Assembly (NCBI GenBank): GCA_013696015.1
Contig: JACCZI010000253.1
Span: 1-14,836, forward strand
Length of the DNA stretch: 14,836 bases
DNA from: Nocardioidaceae bacterium
GTDB lineage: Bacteria > Actinomycetota > Actinomycetes > Propionibacteriales > Nocardioidaceae
Reading direction: 5' to 3'
In this document: piece by piece, positions 1 through 6,774 of the stretch
Layout of the letters: every line of letters begins with the position of its first letter
Position numbering within the stretch: the stretch's first letter is position 1
Notes under the pieces: model-generated
The model's input: only the letters and a program-made list of their open reading frames with translations
Databases searched by the model: none
Told to the model about the DNA's origin: nothing
Made by a program: the position numbers and the translations under genes

Positions 1-2
1 GC

Positions 3-941
3 TCGGCGGTGGCCGACGATCGACCCCGCGTCGTGAGCGTCATCCGTGACGCCCGTATCTCCGAGTCGAGCGGGCTGGCGCTGTCCACCCGCCAGCCCGG
101 GCTCGTCTACACCGTGAACGACTCCGGCAACGCACCCGTCGTGTACGTCGTGGCGCTGGGCACGGGACGGGTCGTCGGGACCGCCCGGTTGAGTGGAGTG
201 GACGCGGTAGACCCCGAGGCGCTCGCGATCGGAACGGACGAGCGGTTGTACGTCGCCGACATCGGCGACAACGACGCCGGTCGTGGGACCGTGGCCTTGT
301 ATGCGCTGGACCAGCCGAGTCGCCGCGACGTCACTGTCACCCCGACGGTGTACGAATTCCGGTACGCCGACGAGCCGCACGACGCCGAGGCGCTGGTGGC
401 CGACTCGGCCACTGGCCGGCTGAGCGTGGTGACCAAGGGACTGTTCTCCGGCGCGGTCTACCAGCTGCCGAGCCGACTGCGGTCCGACTCGGTCATGACC
501 GCTCAGCGCGTCCCTGGCGTCCGGATGCCCGGTCTGGTGACCGACGCGGCGGCACTGCCCGACGGAGACGTCGTCGTGCGCACCTACACCGACGCCGTGG
601 TCTTCCGCCTGCCGGGTTGGCAGCGCGCCGCCGCCACTGACGTGCCACAGCAGCGGCAAGGGGAGTCGGTCGCGGTGACCGGCGCTGGGAGCACCCTGCT
701 GCTCGGCACCGAGGGTCTGCCCTCCCCGCTGGTCGAGGTGGGCGTCCCGGAGCCCCGGCAGCGGCCGTCACTCCCCGCGACTCCGGAGCCCGACCCGGCC
801 GGCTCGGCTCCCGCTCCTGAGCCCAGCGCGGGGAACTTCGGGGGTTGGTGGCCGGCGTGGGCCGTCGGTGCCAGCACGGTGGTCCTGGGTGGTGCCTGGC
901 TGGCGGTGCGACGTGCTCAGCGCCACCGCTCGATGACGTAG
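3..941 (+). CDS. Secreted/membrane-anchored propeller-like protein, 5' end outside window
   Basis: The reading frame is open to the left window edge. A GTG at position 9 could be a start, but the first residues already look like mature exported protein, so a signal peptide probably lies upstream of the window. About 245 residues show repeated beta-blade-like units with motifs such as VNDSGN, PEALAIG, VADIGDND, HDAEALV and VVTKG, as seen in secreted propeller or esterase-like-phytase-type proteins. A Pro/Ala/Glu-rich linker follows (about residues 245-272), then one C-terminal hydrophobic segment (WWPAWAVGASTVVLGGAWLA) and a basic tail. This suggests an extracytoplasmic domain anchored in the membrane by its C-terminus. 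The last 25 bp overlap the 3' end of serC on the other strand. I do not know its function. The fold is an inference from blade-like spacing, not a confirmed family match. Confidence 0.75.
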   Translation, partial: SAVADDRPRVVSVIRDARISESSGLALSTRQPGLVYTVNDSGNAPVVYVVALGTGRVVGTARLSGVDAVDPEALAIGTDERLYVADIGDNDAGRGTVALYALDQPSRRDVTVTPTVYEFRYADEPHDAEALVADSATGRLSVVTKGLFSGAVYQLPSRLRSDSVMTAQRVPGVRMPGLVTDAAALPDGDVVVRTYTDAVVFRLPGWQRAAATDVPQQRQGESVAVTGAGSTLLLGTEGLPSPLVEVGVPEPRQRPSLPATPEPDPAGSAPAPEPSAGNFGGWWPAWAVGASTVVLGGAWLAVRRAQRHRSMT

Positions 942-2053
942 TCCACGCAGCGGGTGAGCGCCTCGACGTCGGCCGGCTCGATGCCGGGGTACATCGCGAT
1001 CCGGAGCTGGTTGCGCCCCAGCTTGCGGTAGGGCTCCACATCGACGATGCCGTTGCTGCGCAGCGTCGCCGCCAGCGTCGCCGCGTCGACCGCGTCGACG
1101 AAGTCGATCGTGGCGACCACCAGCGAGCGATCCGCCGGCTCGGCCACGAACGGTGCCGCGTAGCCACTGGCGCTCGCCCACCCGTACAGGATGCGGGCGG
1201 AGTCGCTGGTGCGCCCCAGAGTCCACTCCATCCCGCCCTGCGCGTTGAACCAGTCGACCTGCTCGGCGAGGAGGAACAGCGTCGCGATGGCCGGCGTGTT
1301 GTACGTCTGGTCCTTGCTCGCGTTGTCGATCGCCGTCCCCAGGTCGAGGAACGGGGGGATCCACCGCCCGGTCGAGGCGACCTGCGCCGCGCGCTCTCGC
1401 GCGGCCGGTGACAACAACGCCAGCCACAGGCCACCGTCGGAGCCGAACGCCTTCTGCGGTGCGAAGTAGTACGCGTCCGCCTCGGCCACGTCGACCGGCA
1501 GGCCACCCGCACCGGAGGTGGCGTCGACCAGCAGGAGCGCGTCGGCGTCGGCGCCCTCCACCCGGTGCACCGGCGCCATCACCCCGGTCGACGTCTCGTT
1601 GTGCGCCCAGGCGTACACGTCGATCCCGACCTCCGGGCAGGGTCGCGGCCGAGTTCCCGCCTCGCCGCGCAGCACGCTCGGCGACCGCAGGAACGGCGCC
1701 GTCTCGACCGCTGCGGCGAACCTGCCCGAGAACTCCCCGTACGCCAGGTGCTGACTGCGCTCGCGGATCAGGTTGCACGTCGCGATGTCCCAGAAGGCCG
1801 TCGAGCCGCCGTTGCCCAGCACCACCTGGTACCCCTCGGGGAGGGCGAAGAACCGCGTCAGCCCCTCACGCACCCGGGCCACGAGCTGGCGGACCGGCGG
1901 CTGGCGGTGGGAGGTGCCGAGCAGCGACCGCCCCGACTCCGCCAAGGCGCGGAGCGCCTCCAGGCGCACCTTCGACGGACCGGAGCCAAAGCGGCCGTCA
2001 ACGGGGCGGAGGGCTGCTGGGATCGTGAGGGGCTGCGAGTTCGCTGCGGGCAC
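917..2053 (-). CDS. serC: Phosphoserine aminotransferase
   Basis: SerC converts 3-phosphohydroxypyruvate plus glutamate to O-phosphoserine and 2-oxoglutarate, the second step of serine synthesis, using pyridoxal phosphate in the cytoplasm. The 378-residue product matches the mycobacterial SerC type along its length: DGRFGSGPSKVR near residue 19, GTSHRQ near 46, the GNGGSTAFWD cofactor loop near 80-89, WAHNETSTGV near 149-158, VDATSGAGG near 176-184, and YYFAPQKAFGSDGG with the Schiff-base lysine at K201. The C-terminal EPYRKLGRNQLRIA is also typical. The start is GTG at 2053-2051, preceded by AGGGGA on the coding strand and by a -10-like CACACT that would give a leader of only one or two bases. 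It diverges from pdxH, whose product makes the cofactor, and overlaps the upstream propeller gene tail to tail by 25 bp. Confidence 0.96.
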   Translation of the reverse strand: MPAANSQPLTIPAALRPVDGRFGSGPSKVRLEALRALAESGRSLLGTSHRQPPVRQLVARVREGLTRFFALPEGYQVVLGNGGSTAFWDIATCNLIRERSQHLAYGEFSGRFAAAVETAPFLRSPSVLRGEAGTRPRPCPEVGIDVYAWAHNETSTGVMAPVHRVEGADADALLLVDATSGAGGLPVDVAEADAYYFAPQKAFGSDGGLWLALLSPAARERAAQVASTGRWIPPFLDLGTAIDNASKDQTYNTPAIATLFLLAEQVDWFNAQGGMEWTLGRTSDSARILYGWASASGYAAPFVAEPADRSLVVATIDFVDAVDAATLAATLRSNGIVDVEPYRKLGRNQLRIAMYPGIEPADVEALTRCVDYVIERWR

Positions 2054-2060
2054 GTTCCCC

Positions 2061-2067
2061 TAGTGTG
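2061..2067. promoter_or_regulatory. Possible shared -10 element of divergent serC and pdxH promoters
   Basis: The 49-bp gap between serC and pdxH contains TAGTGTG. On the plus strand it reads TAGTGT, a TANNNT -10 box that would start a pdxH transcript about 30 nt before its GTG. On the minus strand the same bases read CACACT, ending 8 nt before the serC GTG. I see no convincing -35 for either direction. The assignment rests on hexamer match and spacing alone. Confidence 0.4.
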
Positions 2068-2102
2068 GCAGCCGCACTGACGGAGCTCGACGTGAGGCGC
2101 CC

Positions 2103-2753
2103 GTGGAGAACGACATCGTGGCCCGGCTGCGCCGTGAGTACGCCAGCTCCGGGCTGGCCGAGGGCGCGGCCGGTGACGACCCGTACCCGCTGCTGCGCCG
2201 TTGGCTGGCTGATGCGATGGCTTCCGGCCTGCACGAGCCGAACGCCATGGTCCTGGCGACGGTGGCGGCCACGGGGGCCCCGTCGGCACGCATGGTGCTG
2301 CTGAAGGGGATCGACGCCGACGGGTTGACGTTCTTCACGAACTACGAGTCGCGCAAGGCCGACGAGCTCGCTAGTGGCGCGGCTGCCCTGGTGCTGGTGT
2401 GGCACCCGTTGCAGCGGCAGGTGCGGGTCGAGGGCGCCGCGACCCGGCTGACGCGACCGGAGAACGAGGCGTACTTCGCGGTCCGCCCCCGCGGCTCACA
2501 GCTGGCGGCGTGGGCGTCGCCGCAGTCGCAGGAGGTTCCTGACCGGGGATACCTCGAGCAGCGGTTTGACACGATGGCGGCCCGTTTCGGTGCCGACGAG
2601 CCGGTGCCGTGCCCGCCGTACTGGGGCGGGTACCGGGTTGCGCCCACGGTAATCGAGTTCTGGCAGGGCCGGGTGAACCGGTTGCACGACCGGATCCGCT
2701 TCGACGGCGACGGCGACGGGGACGGCTGGCGGCGGACCAGGTTGGCCCCATGA
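2103..2753 (+). CDS. pdxH: Pyridoxamine/pyridoxine 5'-phosphate oxidase
   Basis: PdxH oxidises pyridoxamine or pyridoxine 5'-phosphate to PLP with FMN and oxygen. The 216-residue product has the full set of family motifs: ARMVLLKGIDADGLTFFTNY (about 62-81, FMN and phosphate binding), YESRKADEL, RQVRVEG (105-111), YFAVRPRGSQLAAWAS (124-139), QSQEVPDR (141-148), and the C-terminal signature WGGYRVAPTVIEFWQGRVNRLHDR (174-197) ending in RRTRLAP. The length is normal. The GTG start at 2103 has GTGAGG about 8 nt upstream. The C-terminal loop carries a GACGGC-type hexanucleotide run coding for alternating Asp and Gly (residues 201-208), probably a slippage-prone surface loop. Its divergent neighbour serC uses the cofactor made here. 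Confidence 0.96.
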   Translation: MENDIVARLRREYASSGLAEGAAGDDPYPLLRRWLADAMASGLHEPNAMVLATVAATGAPSARMVLLKGIDADGLTFFTNYESRKADELASGAAALVLVWHPLQRQVRVEGAATRLTRPENEAYFAVRPRGSQLAAWASPQSQEVPDRGYLEQRFDTMAARFGADEPVPCPPYWGGYRVAPTVIEFWQGRVNRLHDRIRFDGDGDGDGWRRTRLAP

Positions 2754-2783
2754 CCGGGCCGGTGCAGCGGGTGGGGCATGGAA

Positions 2784-2847
2784 CGGCCCGCAGGGTTGTG
2801 GTCGTGACCACGGGCCGAGCGGACTGAACTCGGCCCCCTGCGGGCCG
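2784..2847. other. Nested inverted repeats able to form a three-way junction
   Basis: A perfect 12-bp inverted repeat (2784-2795, CGGCCCGCAGGG, with 2836-2847) encloses two adjacent hairpins: 2798-2811 (GTGGT/ACCAC around CGTG) and 2813-2835 (GGCCGAG/CTCGGCC around a 9-nt loop). Together they make a compact 64-nt three-helix junction with almost no unpaired joining bases. It starts 31 bp after the pdxH stop codon, and there is no T-run after it. It could be a terminator, a structured RNA or a protein-binding palindrome. The pairing is read directly from the sequence; the role is unknown. Confidence 0.6.
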
Positions 2848-2867
2848 GGTGACTGCCGGGATTTGCG

Positions 2868-2900
2868 AGCCGCTGACGCGGGTCGTTCCCCGGAGCGGCT
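2868..2900. repeat. Short inverted repeat upstream of the MFS gene
   Basis: AGCCGCT (2868-2874) and AGCGGCT (2894-2900) are perfect inverted copies separated by 19 bp. They lie between the three-way-junction element and the MFS gene. The rest of 2901-3011 is less GC-rich and includes TATGGCTATACATG around 2925-2937 and TACGTT at 2974-2979, either of which could be a -10 region. A regulator site or chance are both possible. Confidence 0.3.
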
Positions 2901-3011
2901 AGCGGACAGCCACCTCACAAGTCCTATGGCTATACATGTACTGGACCACCTCCTTCCCGTGTACTGACGACGCTACGTTGCTGACCGCCGCTCGGCAAGG
3001 CAAATCACCGC

Positions 3012-4310
3012 ATGCGAGGATCGCTGCTCGTGTCTGTGACCGGTCGGCGGCCGCGCCGCTGGTTGCGTGTGGTGACCGACGTCCGCCCCTTGCGTCACTC
3101 AGCCGACTTCCGGCGGCTGTGGTTCGGGCAGACGGTGGCGCAGCTTGGCCAGCAGATGGCCGCGGTGACGATCGCCTACCAGGTGTACACGCTGACTCGC
3201 TCGTCGTTCGCGGTCGGGCTCGTCGGCCTGTACGCGCTGGTCCCGCTCGTCGCCTTCGGCCTGTACGGCGGCGCCTTGCTCGATGTGATGGACCGCCGCC
3301 GGGTGGCGCTGGTCGCTTCCGCGGGGTTGTGGCTGATGTCGTTGGCGCTGCTCGCGCAGGCCGTGCTGGACCTGCGGTCGGTGGGCGTCTTGTACGCCGT
3401 CGTCGCCGTCCAGTCGGGCTGCTTCGCGGTCGTCAACGCGGCGCGCTCGGCGATCATCCCCAAGCTCCTGCCACCCGACCTGCTGCCGGCGGCGAACGCT
3501 TTGACGATGGCGTCGTTCAACCTCGGTTTCACCGTGGGCCCGCTCCTCGGGGGTGTGCTCATCGCATGGCAGGGCGTGGGGTGGGCCTACGCGATCGACG
3601 TCGTCGCGTTTACCGCCTCGCTGTACGCGCTCGTGCGGCTGCCGCCGATGCATCCTGACAACGCCACCGGCCGACCACCGGGTCTGGGTGCGGTGGTCGA
3701 CGGGCTGCGCTTCTTGCGCCGGGCGCCGAACCTGCGCATGACCTTCGTGCTCGACCTGTGCGCGATGGTGCTTGCGCAACCGCGGGCGGTGTTCCCGGCG
3801 CTCGCACTGACGGTGTACGTGGGGGGCGCCAGCACGCTAGGGCTGCTGCAGGCCGCACCGGCGATCGGTTCCCTGGTGGCTTTCGCTCTCTCGGGCTGGA
3901 TTGGTCACGTCCACCGCCACGGCCTGGCGATCGCGGTGGCGGTGGTTTGTTATGGACTGGCCGTGGCTGCAGCCGGCGCGGCAGCGATCGGGCTGCCGGG
4001 CCTGCTGTGGCTTGGTGTCACGTTCCTCGCGCTCTCCGGTTCGGCGGACATGGTCAGTGCGGCGTACCGCTCGACGATGCTGCAGGCGGCGGCACCGGAC
4101 GAGATGCGCGGGCGACTGCAGGGCGTGTTCACCGTCGTCGTGGCCGGTGGGCCCCGGCTCGGCGACTTCCTCGCCGGTTCGCTGGCCGACCTGACGACCG
4201 ACACGTGGGCGGTGGCACTCGGCGGCTGTGCCTGCATCACCGGCGTCGTGGTCGCGTGCGCCCTGCAGCCCCGCTTCCTGCGCTACGACGCCCGCGCCCC
4301 GGTGCCGTGA
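3012..4310 (+). CDS. MFS transporter, EntS/DHA3-like exporter
   Basis: The 432-residue product is a major facilitator with about 12 hydrophobic segments and a conserved opening (LRHSADFRRLWFGQTVAQLG, then QVYTLTRSSFAVGLVG). The cytoplasmic loop after TM2 carries GGALLDVMDRRRVAL, a DHA3/EntS-type version of the MFS loop signature. ANALTMASFNLGFTVGPLLGG near residues 161-181 is another typical segment. EntS-like proteins export siderophores, and other members of this branch export drugs, so efflux of a small molecule is likely but the substrate cannot be told. ATG at 3012 is preceded by AAGG at 2997-3000; GTG codons at 3030, 3036 and 3072 are later alternatives, the last starting just before the conserved core. 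The gene stands alone, with intergenic palindromic elements on both sides. No siderophore genes are visible in the window. Confidence 0.88.
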   Translation: MRGSLLVSVTGRRPRRWLRVVTDVRPLRHSADFRRLWFGQTVAQLGQQMAAVTIAYQVYTLTRSSFAVGLVGLYALVPLVAFGLYGGALLDVMDRRRVALVASAGLWLMSLALLAQAVLDLRSVGVLYAVVAVQSGCFAVVNAARSAIIPKLLPPDLLPAANALTMASFNLGFTVGPLLGGVLIAWQGVGWAYAIDVVAFTASLYALVRLPPMHPDNATGRPPGLGAVVDGLRFLRRAPNLRMTFVLDLCAMVLAQPRAVFPALALTVYVGGASTLGLLQAAPAIGSLVAFALSGWIGHVHRHGLAIAVAVVCYGLAVAAAGAAAIGLPGLLWLGVTFLALSGSADMVSAAYRSTMLQAAAPDEMRGRLQGVFTVVVAGGPRLGDFLAGSLADLTTDTWAVALGGCACITGVVVACALQPRFLRYDARAPVP

Positions 4311-4340
4311 CCGGGTTTCTATCCCATGTTCACCTGGTAT

Positions 4341-4382
4341 AGGAGCACTTCCAACGGGTAGGAACCCGTTGGAAGTGCTCCT
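4341..4382. terminator. Perfect 19-bp hairpin between convergent genes
   Basis: Bases 4341-4359 (AGGAGCACTTCCAACGGGT) and 4364-4382 are exact inverted copies around an AGGA tetraloop, in the 136-bp gap between the ends of the MFS gene and the GH13 gene. No T-run follows on either strand. The position and symmetry fit a bidirectional terminator, while the length of the stem and the adjoining repeats also fit a dispersed palindromic repeat (REP-like) element. Confidence 0.7.
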
Positions 4383-4433
4383 CAGCCATTGGCAGTGTGG
4401 TGCGGGAGACGTGCTCCTCAGCCAGTGGAAGTG
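4375..4433. repeat. Imperfect 23-bp direct repeats attached to the hairpin
   Basis: GTGCTCCTCAGCCATTGGCAGTG at 4375-4397 recurs at 4411-4433 with two mismatches, a period of 36 bp. The first copy begins inside the right arm of the hairpin. The sub-motif TGG(A/C)AGTG occurs at 4370-4377, 4390-4397 and 4426-4433, and inverted as CACTTCCA at 4346-4353. The whole gap therefore seems to be built from one repeat unit in both orientations. Confidence 0.65.
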
Positions 4434-4446
4434 CGCAGGTGACCGT

Positions 4447-6045
4447 CTAGTCCCGGAACCAGACGGCGCAGTCGGGGGCGAGATGGCCGTCGGTCAGGGC
4501 GGCGGGATGGCTGCGCAACACGGGTTCACCGAGGTCGGACGTGTCGATGGCGACGGTGTCGGAGTTGAGCACGCAGACCAGCGGCGGACCAGTCGGGCCG
4601 GGACGGGTGAAGGCCAGCACCTGTGAGCCGCGGTCGAGCACCTCGATCTTGTCGCCCAATGACTTGAGCAGCTCGCGTCGCAGCCGCAGCGCGCTGCGTA
4701 CCAGCAACAGGGTCGAGCTCGGGTCGCGCTCCTGGTGCTCGACCGTCAGCGTCGCCCACTCCGCGGGCTGCCGCAGCCACGGTGTCACGCCGTCCGCCGA
4801 GAAGCCGTACGGGGGCTCGTCCCCGCCCCATGGCATCGGCACCCGGCAGCCGTCACGGCTCGGTCCACCCCCACGCAGCCACTGCGGGTCCTGCCGCTCC
4901 ACGGGCGGGACGTCTACCTCCGGCAGACCGAGCTCCTCTCCTTGGTACACGTACGCCGATCCGGGCAGCGCCAGCATCGCCAGCAGGGCCGCCCTAGCCC
5001 GCGCCAGCCCCACCGAGCCGCCGCCGTAGCGGGTCACCGTGCGCTCGACGTCATGGTTCGACAGCACCCACGTCGGCGAGGCGCCGACGGGCTCCACCGC
5101 GGCTAGCGTGGCCGCGAGTACGTCGCGGAACTCCTGGGCAGACCAGTCGGCCTCCAGCCAGTGGAAGTTGAAACACTGCTGCAGCTCGTCCGGGGCCACG
5201 TACCGGGCCATCGCCTCCGGGGTGCCGACCCAGGCCTCCCCGATCGCCATCCGGTCGTCGGGGTACGCCGCGAGCACGCGGTGCCAGCGGCGGTAGATCT
5301 CGTGCACCGCCGGCTGGTCCCAGTATGGCCGGCGGCCCCGGGTCTGCGCGTCCTCGAGCTCACCGTCGGGTAGCGGGTCGTCGATGTCCGGCAGACCGTC
5401 GGCCTTGGCCAGGGCGTGAGCCACGTCGACGCGGAAACCGTCCACCCCACGGTCGAGCCAGAAGCGCAGCGTGGTCTCGAACTCCGCGTGCACCTGTGGA
5501 TTCGTCCAGTCGAAGTCGGGCTGGCCGGGGTCGAACAGGTGCAGGTACCACTGCCCGTCCGGCACCTGGGTCCATGCCGGGCCCCCGAACACCGAGCGCC
5601 AGTTGTTGGGCGGCCGGGTCGTGGTGCCGGCCGCGTCGTCTGCGTGGCCGTCGCGGAAGATGTAGCGGGCGCGTTCCCGGCTGCCCGGCGAAGCCGTCAG
5701 CGCCTCCTGGAACCAGCGGTGGTCGCTCGAGGAGTGGTTCGGCACGACGTCGACGATGACCCGCAAGCCCAGGCGGTGTGCCTGGGCGAGCATCGCGTCG
5801 AAGTCGTCGAGCGTCCCGAAGAGCGGGTCCACGTCGCGGTAGTCGGCCACGTCGTACCCGTGGTCGGCTTGCGGAGAGGGGTAGAACGGCGTCAGCCAGA
5901 CCGCATCGGCACCCAGCTCGGCGACGTACGACAGCCGGGCCAGGACGCCGCGCAGGTCACCGACGCCGTCACCGTCGGAGTCGGCGTAGCTGCGGACATA
6001 GATCTGGTAGCAGACGGCGTGCCGCCACCACGGTGCGTGCGTCAT
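4447..6045 (-). CDS. GH13 alpha-glucosidase (oligo-1,6-glucosidase/maltase type)
   Basis: This 532-residue enzyme should hydrolyse alpha-glucosidic bonds at the non-reducing end of malto- or isomalto-oligosaccharides in the cytoplasm. The start is ATG at 6045-6043, with GAGGA about 6 nt upstream; an upstream in-frame extension lacks family similarity. Visible GH13 parts: WWRHAVCYQIYVRSYADSDG with the DSDGDGVGDL metal-loop motif (22-31), DVVPNHSS (region I, about 99-106), GFRVDVAH with the nucleophile D207, MAIGEAWV with the acid/base E270, SNHDVER with the stabilising D332, then YQGEELGLPEV (about 367-377). A C-terminal beta domain follows. Val after the nucleophile (V208) is the residue reported for alpha-1,6-active members of this subfamily, so isomalto-type substrates are possible. 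It lies 28 bp after the thioesterase-like gene on the same strand and may be read through from it. Specificity is an inference. Confidence 0.92.
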   Translation of the reverse strand: MTHAPWWRHAVCYQIYVRSYADSDGDGVGDLRGVLARLSYVAELGADAVWLTPFYPSPQADHGYDVADYRDVDPLFGTLDDFDAMLAQAHRLGLRVIVDVVPNHSSSDHRWFQEALTASPGSRERARYIFRDGHADDAAGTTTRPPNNWRSVFGGPAWTQVPDGQWYLHLFDPGQPDFDWTNPQVHAEFETTLRFWLDRGVDGFRVDVAHALAKADGLPDIDDPLPDGELEDAQTRGRRPYWDQPAVHEIYRRWHRVLAAYPDDRMAIGEAWVGTPEAMARYVAPDELQQCFNFHWLEADWSAQEFRDVLAATLAAVEPVGASPTWVLSNHDVERTVTRYGGGSVGLARARAALLAMLALPGSAYVYQGEELGLPEVDVPPVERQDPQWLRGGGPSRDGCRVPMPWGGDEPPYGFSADGVTPWLRQPAEWATLTVEHQERDPSSTLLLVRSALRLRRELLKSLGDKIEVLDRGSQVLAFTRPGPTGPPLVCVLNSDTVAIDTSDLGEPVLRSHPAALTDGHLAPDCAVWFRD

Positions 6046-6073
6046 CGAGGTCCTCGGACGGAGCGGGGAACGG

Positions 6074-6772
6074 TCAACGGAACTGCGACGGGTCGACCTG
6101 GAGCCAGGTGTGGGTGGCGCGACCACATGGCTGGCCCCCTGCGTCGTACACCGTACTCGCGGTGAACGTCTTGCGCCCCTCGATGCCGGTGCGCTGACCG
6201 ACGACGACGTACGTCGACCCCGCGCGGACGGCAGCGCTGAGCGAGACGGTCATCCGGCCGAGCACCATCGGCCGGCCCGCGAGGTCACCGGTCCATCCGG
6301 CGGGGCAGTCCAGCGCGGCCCAGACGTACGGGCCGCCGACCCTCCCGTCGTCTCCGGCCAGCGACACGTCGGGTGTCCATGTGCAGGCGGTGCGCTCCTC
6401 ATCCAGCTGCCCCGGGCGCAGCCTCAGCCCGTCGCCCGGCCGGCGTCGGGGGCCGCACACGAAACATTCGGGGAACGGGTGCGAGCGCAGTCCGCGGTAC
6501 GACTCCTCGGCCGCCCGGGCGGTGGCGGTGTCGACTCGTGGCACCACGTCGGACGGTGTCGGCACGGCAACTGCCTCGGCGACCGCGTCGGCCCCGTCCC
6601 GCAGCACCCAACCGGCCGCGGTCCGCATGGTTTCGAGGGGGGTCTCGAGCGGGGGCGGTCGGCGCAGGGTCACCTCGACGGCGTCGGCAGCGGGTACGAG
6701 CTGGGCCAACACGCCGGCGGTGTAGCCACCGTTGCCGGACGACGTCGGCCCCCGGAAGCGCCGCGAGATCAT
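6074..6772 (-). CDS. TesB-like double-hotdog thioesterase-family protein
   Basis: The 232-residue product looks like an acyl-CoA thioesterase-fold protein with two hotdog halves. The first half has SGNGGYTAGVLAQLV (11-25) followed by VEVTLRRPPPLETPLE (32-47), which matches the TesB-type opening in which a strand carries RPPP. The second half has GGPYVWAALDCPAGW (146-160) and a long helix-strand region to the end. Between them sits HPFPECFVCGPRRRPGDGLRL (98-118) with a CxxCG motif (103-107), which recurs in actinobacterial relatives as I remember them; its role is unknown to me. The start is ATG at 6772, only 2 nt after the stop codon of udgX, so the two genes are translationally close and surely share a transcript. 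Substrate and catalytic residues cannot be assigned from the sequence. Confidence 0.7.
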   Translation of the reverse strand: MISRRFRGPTSSGNGGYTAGVLAQLVPAADAVEVTLRRPPPLETPLETMRTAAGWVLRDGADAVAEAVAVPTPSDVVPRVDTATARAAEESYRGLRSHPFPECFVCGPRRRPGDGLRLRPGQLDEERTACTWTPDVSLAGDDGRVGGPYVWAALDCPAGWTGDLAGRPMVLGRMTVSLSAAVRAGSTYVVVGQRTGIEGRKTFTASTVYDAGGQPCGRATHTWLQVDPSQFR

Positions 6773-6774
6773 GA

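Noticed and set aside
493..1778. Long minus-strand open frames (up to 339 codons) overlapping serC and the propeller gene
   Set aside because: They are Arg-, Ala- and Ser-rich frame shadows of serC with no domain signal; serC itself matches its family throughout.
1408..2080. Plus-strand open frames opposite serC
   Set aside because: Extreme Arg/Pro composition typical of antisense frames in high-GC genes; no start signals or family motifs.
2936..3658. Open frame starting at ATG 2936, close to a TATACAT sequence
   Set aside because: After about 25 residues it merely runs as a shifted Arg/Gly-rich frame under the MFS gene; no stop makes it a leader peptide.
4375..4433. CRISPR-like array
   Set aside because: Only two full repeat copies with imperfect identity, a short 13-bp gap, and no cas genes.
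5156..5169. CAGCCAGTGGAAGT inside the GH13 gene, matching the 4419-4432 repeat
   Set aside because: It encodes conserved enzyme sequence and lacks the rest of the repeat; a chance match is enough.
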